A DNA stretch of 11,052 nt, taken from positions 1-11,052 of the forward strand of contig JAURLY010000073.1 in assembly GCA_030830945.1 (NCBI GenBank). Direction: 5' to 3'. The stretch's first letter is position 1. The number at the start of each line of letters is the position of its first letter. Below the pieces are notes generated by a model that was not told the origin of the DNA, ran no database searches, and saw only the letters and a list, made by a program, of their open reading frames with translations. This DNA is from Gammaproteobacteria bacterium (GTDB lineage Bacteria; Pseudomonadota; Gammaproteobacteria; Pseudomonadales; GM7GCV1). A program made the translations under genes and the position numbers. Shown one piece after another: positions 1 through 4,903 of the stretch.

Positions 1-933
1 GCGAGAATAGTTTTCGATACCACTACAGAACCCCAGCTCCCGCATTAGCTCCATATCGTATTTGGTTCGCTGCTCAAGGCGCTGGGCTTCGACCAGCTTG
101 TCTTCTTTTTTTAAGTATTCCAGTCGATCCTTCAGTTCAAGCTCTATTAGCTCAACTGCGTCCAGGATCTTGTCTCTGGGCGTCACATAATGCGTTTTTG
201 GGTAGATTGTTACTCTTGATACCTCGCCTTTGGATTCGCCGGTCAGCGGGTCAAACAAGGAAATCTTTTCGATCTCATCATCAAACAACTGGATACGCAC
301 AGCATCCTGATCAGACTCAGCCGGAAACACATCAATCACACCGCCACGAACCCGAAAATTTGCGCGCTGGAAATCCACCTCGTTTCGGGTGTATTGGAGC
401 TCGGCCAGCCTTCGTAAAATCGCTCTCTGATCGATGATATCGCCACGTACCATGTGCAACATCATTTTGAGATAGGAGTCCGGGTCTCCCAGACCATAGA
501 TGGCGGACACAGTCGCCACAACGATAACGTCCTTGCGCTCCATCAGCGCCTTTGTGGCCGACAGTCGCATTTGCTCGATGTGCTCGTTTATTGAGGCATC
601 CTTCTCAATAAAGGTATCTGAGGCCGGAACATACGCTTCTGGTTGGTAGTAATCGTAATAGGAAACAAAATATTCGACGGCATTATTGGGAAAGTAATCT
701 TTGAATTCCCCATAAAGCTGGGCCGCCAATGTTTTGTTATGCGCCATCACGATCGCGGGGCGTTTTGACCTGGCAATGATATTTGCCATGGTAAAAGTCT
801 TGCCCGAACCTGTTACCCCCAAAAGGGTTTGATGCGAAAGCCCATCATTTAAACCTTCAAGCAATTTATTAATTGCCTCAGGCTGGTCTCCGGCCGGGGC
901 ATAACTTGTAGCAAGTTGAAACTCTTTGGACAT
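1..933 (-). CDS. uvrB: UvrABC excision nuclease subunit B, N-terminal part (truncated by window edge)
   Basis: Reading the minus strand from the ATG at 931-933 gives 311 codons without a stop to the window edge, so slightly under half of a roughly 670-residue UvrB is present. UvrB is the central cytoplasmic helicase-like subunit of nucleotide excision repair. It receives damaged DNA from UvrA and recruits UvrC. Visible landmarks are the Walker A motif GVTGSGKT (residues 39-46), NKTLAAQLYGE, and the damage-probing beta-hairpin region YFVSYYDYYQPEAY (88-101), whose tyrosines at 92, 93, 95 and 96 match E. coli numbering. Further on are IEKDASINEHIEQMRLSAT, VSAIYGLGDP and, near the edge, GFCSGIENYSR. 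The start agrees with the E. coli protein. There is no Shine-Dalgarno sequence; the bases just upstream on the coding strand read CCCTCCC. I see no LexA box (CTGT-N8-ACAG) in the gap, although E. coli uvrB has one. The gene is divergent from tRNA-Asn, with 116 bp between them. Identification is secure. Confidence 0.97.
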   Translation of the reverse strand, partial: MSKEFQLATSYAPAGDQPEAINKLLEGLNDGLSHQTLLGVTGSGKTFTMANIIARSKRPAIVMAHNKTLAAQLYGEFKDYFPNNAVEYFVSYYDYYQPEAYVPASDTFIEKDASINEHIEQMRLSATKALMERKDVIVVATVSAIYGLGDPDSYLKMMLHMVRGDIIDQRAILRRLAELQYTRNEVDFQRANFRVRGGVIDVFPAESDQDAVRIQLFDDEIEKISLFDPLTGESKGEVSRVTIYPKTHYVTPRDKILDAVELIELELKDRLEYLKKEDKLVEAQRLEQRTKYDMELMRELGFCSGIENYSR

Positions 934-1004
934 AATTCTGGGAGGGATTAAACCGAGGCCAAATACTACAGGAAAACTGCAACTTATTTAGCGGCATTTA
1001 GATG

Positions 1005-1033
1005 TTGACCGAGGCAAATCACGCCTTTAAGAT
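1005..1033 (+). promoter_or_regulatory. sigma70-type promoter of tRNA-Asn with GC-rich discriminator
   Basis: TTGACC (1005-1010, 5 of 6 to the -35 consensus) and TAAGAT (1028-1033) are separated by exactly 17 bp. The -10 is followed by ACGCGCCCTC, a GC-rich discriminator typical of stable-RNA promoters under stringent (ppGpp) control in gammaproteobacteria. The mature tRNA starts 17 nt after the -10, so a leader of about 10 nt would be removed. The promoter sits in the short divergent gap with uvrB. Confidence 0.75.
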
Positions 1034-1049
1034 ACGCGCCCTCAACAGA

Positions 1050-1125
1050 TCCGCCTTAGCTCAGTTGGTAGAGCAAATGACTGTTAATCATTGGGTCGCT
1101 GGTTCGAGCCCAGCAGGCGGAGCCA
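1050..1125 (+). tRNA. tRNA-Asn (anticodon GTT)
   Basis: A 76-nt cloverleaf with encoded CCA. The acceptor stem TCCGCCT (1050-1056) pairs with AGGCGGA (1115-1121), followed by discriminator G and CCA (1123-1125). The D arm contains AGCTCAGTTGGTAGAGC. The anticodon stem AATGA/TCATT encloses loop CTGTTAA with anticodon GTT (1083-1085), which reads AAC and AAU. The T arm is GCTGG-TTCGAGC-CCAGC. It is the only plus-strand gene in the window. Confidence 0.98.
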
Positions 1126-1131
1126 TATTCG

Positions 1132-1159
1132 AAAACCTCGTCCACGGACGGGGTTTTTT
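1132..1159 (+). terminator. intrinsic terminator of tRNA-Asn, probably bidirectional
   Basis: CCTCGTCC (1136-1143) pairs with GGACGGGG (1146-1153), with one T-G wobble; the innermost pair probably opens to give a four-base loop. Six T follow (1154-1159), and four A precede the stem (1132-1135). On the minus strand the same stem is followed by TTTT, so it can also end the transcript of the ThuA-like gene at 1226 before it reaches uvrB. Confidence 0.85.
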
Positions 1160-1225
1160 CGTTTTTAGGGCAATGATTTATTCACTTTTTGATTAAGCAG
1201 CCCTGACAGACATCCTCGTCATTAA

Positions 1226-2098
1226 TTAATTGTCTGGCGGAGGGCGGCCATTTTCGAACTGGATTTCTGGGATTTCTTTTCTCATCGCCCAGTGAGCCGA
1301 ACGCCACATGACTTCCTTGTACGATTTCGTGTGGTATGGATGCGGGGTATGTCCCGGAAGGAGTGAAACCACCCTGCCTTCTCCATATTCATGTGTCCAT
1401 CCGCCTGCGCGGTCAGTTGCCTGCTTCTCAGTGCTTTCGAGGTTAAAAAGCACTTCTGTGTCTTGTTTCAGGTCGGCAAAAAATATCTCATCCTGACCGA
1501 GTACCTGGGGTTCTATGCCTTTTGTTATAGGGTGTGTAGCGTTGAGCTTGTGCATGTATGAACGCTGGACCGGCGTGTGCATGTAGGATTTTGATACACC
1601 GATCAAATCCATAAATTTCGGATGCTCATTGTTCCAGACGGAACAGTGAAGTGAGAGTAGTCCCATACCGCGTTTGACATTGGCGATGATGGATTCCTCA
1701 CGTTCGGCAGTCATGAATACTTCTTCCTCAGGCCATTCGCTGATGAAGGGTTCCGGTGACCAACCCAGTGAGTTTGTTTTGTGATAACGGGAGAACACAA
1801 AAAGATCGGCCTGTTCGAGCGCTTCCGGTGTAATGAATTGTGTGCCCTGCGCGAACATGAGGTTCCATCCGGCAGGCTGAAGTGTGTAGAACCAGTTCTT
1901 CTGCTGGGATATCGGATTGTGCCAATAGTCGCCCATCAGGAAAATAACACGGGTTTCCCCCGGTTTTTTGGGGTAGGTAACCATTTCGGGGGGTTGTTTC
2001 GTGGAAGCAAGCAGATCTGGAGTTGCCGCCATGCCAAGTGCTGCCAAGCCGACCCCTATGGCCTGTCGTCGCGTGTGCATTTTTTTGCGAATCCCCAT
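1226..2098 (-). CDS. Tat-exported ThuA-like domain protein
   Basis: A 290-residue protein. The N-terminus has a twin-arginine signal: basic start, RRQAIG at residues 10-15, an Ala/Gly/Leu-rich stretch to about 27, and likely cleavage near residue 31. Export of a folded protein to the periplasm is therefore inferred. The rest resembles the ThuA / trehalose-utilisation family (class I glutamine-amidotransferase-like fold). Landmarks are an N-terminal strand RVIFLMGD (50-57), the elbow-like KRGMGLLSLHCSVW (142-155), NATHPITKGI (186-195), the acidic pair DE (203-204), and WTHEYGEGRV followed by LLPGH (234-250). Close to the C-terminus are HW and KEIPEI. ThuA homologues occur in sugar-derivative catabolism loci, but the reaction of exported members is not settled and no sugar gene is adjacent here. 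The start at 2098 has a weak GGA upstream. Met7 (ATG at 2078-2080, with GGGGA upstream) is an alternative that still keeps the Tat motif. Family assignment is fairly sure; function is unknown. Confidence 0.8.
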   Translation of the reverse strand: MGIRKKMHTRRQAIGVGLAALGMAATPDLLASTKQPPEMVTYPKKPGETRVIFLMGDYWHNPISQQKNWFYTLQPAGWNLMFAQGTQFITPEALEQADLFVFSRYHKTNSLGWSPEPFISEWPEEEVFMTAEREESIIANVKRGMGLLSLHCSVWNNEHPKFMDLIGVSKSYMHTPVQRSYMHKLNATHPITKGIEPQVLGQDEIFFADLKQDTEVLFNLESTEKQATDRAGGWTHEYGEGRVVSLLPGHTPHPYHTKSYKEVMWRSAHWAMRKEIPEIQFENGRPPPDN

Positions 2099-2429
2099 AT
2101 ATCATTCCGTTTTATGGGAGCTGCCTCATGACAGCTCACTTGTTAATCTTGCCAGATGCCTTTTCAGTATGCGATCTGATATTTGTGCAGGTGAATCTAC
2201 ACACATACGGGTACCATCATACGCTTCTACAAAAAAACTGTATTTGGTCAAAAAAGTTGGCCGCATGACGTCCTTATTCGGGTTATCCAGCAACTCATTT
2301 TATCGCTCATGATTGTAATAGCCGACAACCTTTGAAGACACTCTTCCAACTCACCAGACAAGTAAAACTTATTCAGCAAAGTTTTGTGGTTTTTGACCAG
2401 ATATATTCAATTATAAATTTTTATGGCAT
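2099..2429. other. intergenic region without a recognisable gene
   Basis: No reading frame here has a credible start, ribosome-binding site or family resemblance. It contains a short inverted repeat, GAGCTG (2118-2123) and CAGCTC (2132-2137) with an 8-base loop, 20 bases upstream of the ThuA-like start. A possible minus-strand promoter for that gene is TTGACC (2246-2251) with TAGAAG (2224-2229), spacing 16. A weaker alternative lies nearer the gene (TTCACC/CATACT, spacing 18). The part from 2385 to 2430 is AT-rich. No RNA gene is apparent. Confidence 0.5.
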
Positions 2430-2454
2430 AAAAAAAGGCGCACAAGGCGCCTTT
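2430..2454 (-). terminator. intrinsic terminator of ppiD
   Basis: On the minus strand AAAGGCGC and GCGCCTTT (plus-strand arms 2434-2441 and 2447-2454) form an 8-bp perfect stem with a 5-base loop. It is followed by a run of T (plus-strand A from 2430). It lies about 20 bp after the ppiD stop codon and marks the end of that transcript. Confidence 0.88.
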
Positions 2455-2475
2455 ATTGTTACAGGATGAAGCCGA

Positions 2476-4353
2476 CTAATTTGAATAATCCACTTTCAAA
2501 TCAATGTCAGCATTCGCCCTAAGCGTGGCCGTATAGGCATTGAATTCTGCCGATACGGCTTGCCCACCAAGCTGCTGCCTCAGCATACGCTGTTCGGCTG
2601 GACTAAAGTCGTCTAGGCTACCTGCTTCCACACTGCTTAACTTGTAGACCAAAAAACCGCCTTGCGGTAGTTCGATGGTGCCGACCGATGGCAATCCGGT
2701 GATTTCCTGGGCAAAAATTTGCTGACCTTCAGGGGAAGCGGTCTGGCGAGTCTGATCGCTCGCTGCCTGCCACTCCAGTTGCTCTCTCTGGGCAACTTCT
2801 TCGAAAGATCCGTCGGAATCCAGCTCGGCTGCCAGCGCTTCAGCACGATCGGCCAATAGATCATTGGCCTGTTCGATACGCAGATTGCTGGCTATCTCTT
2901 CCCGCACTTGCTCCAGGGGCGCAATACCCGCCGGAAAATAATCATTCAAATGAACAACTACGGCGTTGTTTTCGGTCAACTCAACCACTTCACTATTGAG
3001 ATTTTCTTCACGAACAATTGGACCGAACGAAACGGCTCGAACCTGTGCGTTTGCCGCAATACCCGTTCCAAAATCTTGCTCAAAAGGCTCTGAAGACTCA
3101 ATCTCAAGTTCTACTGATTTTTCATTCATTACCTGTAAAAGTTCTTCGAGGTCGGATGTCGAAAACGAAGCTTCTCTAAAGTTTTCCAGGGCATCGACGT
3201 AAAGTGCTTCCGCAGCTTCCTGTTTAACCTGCAATTCAATAGCAGCGTACTCCGTATCAAAATCCAGTGGAGTCTCTTCGATTGAGAGCAGCTTGATAAT
3301 ATGAAAGCCGGCATCTGTTTGAACCGGTGATGAGACCTGCTCTACTTCAAGCTCGGCAATAGCCTCTTCAAATGCTGTAGGAAATGTATTGCCGTCTGTG
3401 TACCCAAGGTAACCGCCGTTATTGGCAGAGCCGATATCTTCAGACAATTCCTCCGCAACGGTTTCAAATGCTTCGCCGGCATCAAGACGCGACTGTATTT
3501 GGTCCAGCTTTTCAGCACTTTGATCATTATCCTCAACCAGTATGTGAGCCACCTCAAACTGGTCGGGCTGTTGGGACTGAAGGATCTCAAATCGCTCCAT
3601 CACTTCGTCTTCATTCACATCTATTTGATCAAGGAATTGATCGCGTGTCAGACGGACATAATTTACTGAGATCATCTCAGGCTGCTCGAACATTTCCGAG
3701 TTTTGATCATAGAATGCCTGGATTTGTTCTTCGGTAACATTCACCTGATCGAGAACAGATTCTACCGGCAGCTGGATGTACTCATAGCTGCGCTCTTCCT
3801 GGCTTACAGCGACGATCCCTTCAACCTGCATGTCCGTGCTAAAGCCACTCGACAAGACGCCTGTAGTAAGCTGTTGTAACGTCAGGTCTTCCCGGAAGTC
3901 ATCCATAAACTCTGCATAGCTATACCCCATGCTGACGAGGTAATTTCTAAACATGCTTTCGGAAAACTCATCATTTAGCTGGAAAGCTGGAGTACTCACC
4001 AGGCTTCTCGAAAGTTGAACATCAGAAACTGACATGTCCTGCTGTTTCGTTTGCGACAGATAGAGCTTGGCGACAACAACATCATTGAGTGCAGCCTCTC
4101 TGACAAAATCTGAATCCAGCATTTCGGGAGAATAGTTTTCCCCAAGAGAAGTCATAATTCGGTTATTGCGCATGGCAACAGCCCGATCGAAATCCAGTTG
4201 TGAAATCTCTTCCCCGTTTACTTCACCTAAATTGACAACTCGCTGTGTCATGAATATGGATTCGATGCCAAAAAAGGCGAGAGGAATGGCAATCAGAATA
4301 ATCAGGGCGATGGCGACAACCCCTGATAAGCGTTCTCTGAGATTTTGGATCAT
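2476..4353 (-). CDS. ppiD: PpiD, membrane-anchored periplasmic SurA-like chaperone
   Basis: A 625-residue protein, very close to the 623 residues of E. coli PpiD. A short cytoplasmic N-terminus is followed by one transmembrane segment (about 12-30, very rich in Ile, Ala and Leu) and a large acidic periplasmic part. Residues of about 35-190 correspond to the SurA-type N-terminal chaperone module (starting VNLGEVNGEEIS). A parvulin domain spans about 265-358: VAHILV (268-273), a match to the parvulin signature from F296 to G317 ending GGYLG, and GFHIIKL (349-355). A second parvulin-like C-terminal region ends in GGFLVYKL (565-572). PpiD assists proteins leaving the SecYEG translocon; in E. coli its parvulin domain lacks detectable isomerase activity, and that may hold here. 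The gene follows hupB as in E. coli and Pseudomonas, but the hupB terminator intervenes. No Shine-Dalgarno sequence is visible before the ATG. The very high Asp/Glu content is notable. Confidence 0.95.
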   Translation of the reverse strand: MIQNLRERLSGVVAIALIILIAIPLAFFGIESIFMTQRVVNLGEVNGEEISQLDFDRAVAMRNNRIMTSLGENYSPEMLDSDFVREAALNDVVVAKLYLSQTKQQDMSVSDVQLSRSLVSTPAFQLNDEFSESMFRNYLVSMGYSYAEFMDDFREDLTLQQLTTGVLSSGFSTDMQVEGIVAVSQEERSYEYIQLPVESVLDQVNVTEEQIQAFYDQNSEMFEQPEMISVNYVRLTRDQFLDQIDVNEDEVMERFEILQSQQPDQFEVAHILVEDNDQSAEKLDQIQSRLDAGEAFETVAEELSEDIGSANNGGYLGYTDGNTFPTAFEEAIAELEVEQVSSPVQTDAGFHIIKLLSIEETPLDFDTEYAAIELQVKQEAAEALYVDALENFREASFSTSDLEELLQVMNEKSVELEIESSEPFEQDFGTGIAANAQVRAVSFGPIVREENLNSEVVELTENNAVVVHLNDYFPAGIAPLEQVREEIASNLRIEQANDLLADRAEALAAELDSDGSFEEVAQREQLEWQAASDQTRQTASPEGQQIFAQEITGLPSVGTIELPQGGFLVYKLSSVEAGSLDDFSPAEQRMLRQQLGGQAVSAEFNAYTATLRANADIDLKVDYSN

Positions 4354-4363
4354 TAGTTATCGA

Positions 4364-4388
4364 ATAATATTTTTAAGTGGAGATAGAT
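4364..4388 (-). promoter_or_regulatory. weak candidate promoter for ppiD
   Basis: On the minus strand TATTAT (plus 4364-4369, 5 of 6 to the -10 consensus) lies just upstream of ppiD, but the -35 at 17 bp, around TTGTAT, is poor (3 of 6). If it were used, the transcript would begin only a few bases before the ATG. It is offered only because the hupB terminator implies that ppiD needs its own start or read-through. Confidence 0.25.
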
Positions 4389-4390
4389 AC

Positions 4391-4418
4391 AAAAAGGGCG
4401 CATGCATTACATGCGCCC
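4391..4418 (-). terminator. intrinsic terminator of hupB
   Basis: A perfect 9-bp stem, GGGCGCATG (4396-4404) with CATGCGCCC (4410-4418), and a 5-base loop. On the minus strand it is followed by TTTTT (plus-strand A 4391-4395). It lies about 25 bp after the hupB stop codon and 38 bp before the ppiD start, so it separates the two genes. Confidence 0.92.
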
Positions 4419-4443
4419 CATCCTGTAAAAAGTTCGTGCAAAC

Positions 4444-4716
4444 TTAGTTAACAGCTTCCTTCAATGCTTTACCAGCTTTGAAACCTGGAACTTTAGATGC
4501 TTTGATTTGGATAGTCGCACCGGTTTGCGGGTTACGACCTGTGCGAGCAGCACGGGATTTAACTGAGAATGTACCAAATCCAACCAGGGATACAGTGTCG
4601 CCTTTTTTCAGCGCACCTGTAATGCCGCTAACAACTGCGTCTAGAGCAGCGCCAGCTTTGGCTTTGGAAATGTCAGCAGATTCGGCGATCAAATCGATAA
4701 GTTCACTTTTATTCAC
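4444..4716 (-). CDS. hupB: DNA-binding protein HU, beta-type
   Basis: A 90-residue protein, the standard HU length. It is a small dimeric nucleoid protein that bends and compacts DNA. The N-terminal helical part MNKSELIDLIAESADISKA is followed by the family signature GFGTFSVKSRAARTGRNPQT (residues 46-65). Pro63 lies at the tip of the beta-arm, where it intercalates between base pairs in this family. The end KVPGFKAGKALKEAVN is also typical. The start codon is GTG (minus-strand reading of 4714-4716), as in E. coli hupB, with the Shine-Dalgarno AAGGT about 8 bases upstream. The position between lon and ppiD favours HupB over HupA or IHF. It has its own promoter (4813-4842) and terminator (4391-4418), so it appears to be a single-gene unit despite the conserved cluster. 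Confidence 0.97.
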   Translation of the reverse strand: MNKSELIDLIAESADISKAKAGAALDAVVSGITGALKKGDTVSLVGFGTFSVKSRAARTGRNPQTGATIQIKASKVPGFKAGKALKEAVN

Positions 4717-4777
4717 TTGCTTTACCTTTTTTAGTATCTAAGAAGAAATGATGGATTACCCCAACCCTCTATGAGGA

Positions 4778-4803
4778 GCCTTTTAAGGTTAACACCTCAA
4801 GGC
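4778..4803 (-). promoter_or_regulatory. hairpin in the hupB leader
   Basis: GCCTT (4778-4782) pairs with AAGGC (4799-4803), and inside it AGGT (4786-4789) pairs with ACCT (4794-4797), leaving loop TAAC and a small asymmetric internal loop. If the promoter at 4813-4842 is used, this hairpin sits almost at the 5' end of an approximately 90-nt leader. It has no T-run, so it is not a terminator. A role in mRNA stability is an inference. Confidence 0.45.
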
Positions 4804-4812
4804 ATGGATAGC

Positions 4813-4842
4813 TTTATACCAAGCCTGAAACTAAGGGGTCAA
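4813..4842 (-). promoter_or_regulatory. sigma70-type promoter of hupB
   Basis: On the minus strand TTGACC (plus 4837-4842) and TATAAA (plus 4813-4818) are each 5 of 6 to consensus, with an 18-bp spacer. The predicted start, near 4806, gives a leader of about 90 nt to the GTG codon. It lies directly downstream of the lon terminator. Confidence 0.7.
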
Positions 4843-4864
4843 GCTACTTCAGGCAATATCCATA

Positions 4865-4903
4865 TAAAAATCGACTGATAAGGCAAAAGTTAGCCCTTTC
4901 AGT
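4865..4903 (-). terminator. intrinsic terminator overlapping the lon stop codon
   Basis: On the minus strand ACTGAAAGGGC (plus 4893-4903) pairs with GCCTTATCAGT (plus 4874-4884). The stem has 11 positions, with one A-A mismatch and one G-T wobble, and an 8-base loop. Three bases later comes TTTTT (plus-strand A 4866-4870). The lon stop codon TGA (4899-4901) is inside the 5' arm. Confidence 0.7.

Noticed and set aside
1002..1196. A 64-codon plus-strand reading frame containing LAQLVEQMTVNHWVAGSSP
   Set aside because: It is the conceptual translation of tRNA-Asn plus its flanks, a well known spurious protein pattern.
1206..1236. CAGACA...TGTCTG inverted repeat after the ThuA-like gene
   Set aside because: Short arms with a long loop and no T-run; the nearby 1132-1159 hairpin explains termination better.
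2248..2310. A 20-codon minus-strand frame in the gap starting MSDKMSC
   Set aside because: It has no Shine-Dalgarno sequence, is very short and has no recognisable feature; chance is the simplest explanation.
2001..2312. Plus-strand frames of 81-116 codons across the start of the ThuA-like gene and the gap
   Set aside because: They overlap the Tat-signal coding region in antisense, have no ribosome-binding site and show no known motif.
2393..2419. TTGACC with a TATAAA/TAAATT box on the plus strand before the ppiD terminator
   Set aside because: The spacing is only 13-15 bp and it would point antisense into ppiD; probably chance in AT-rich DNA.
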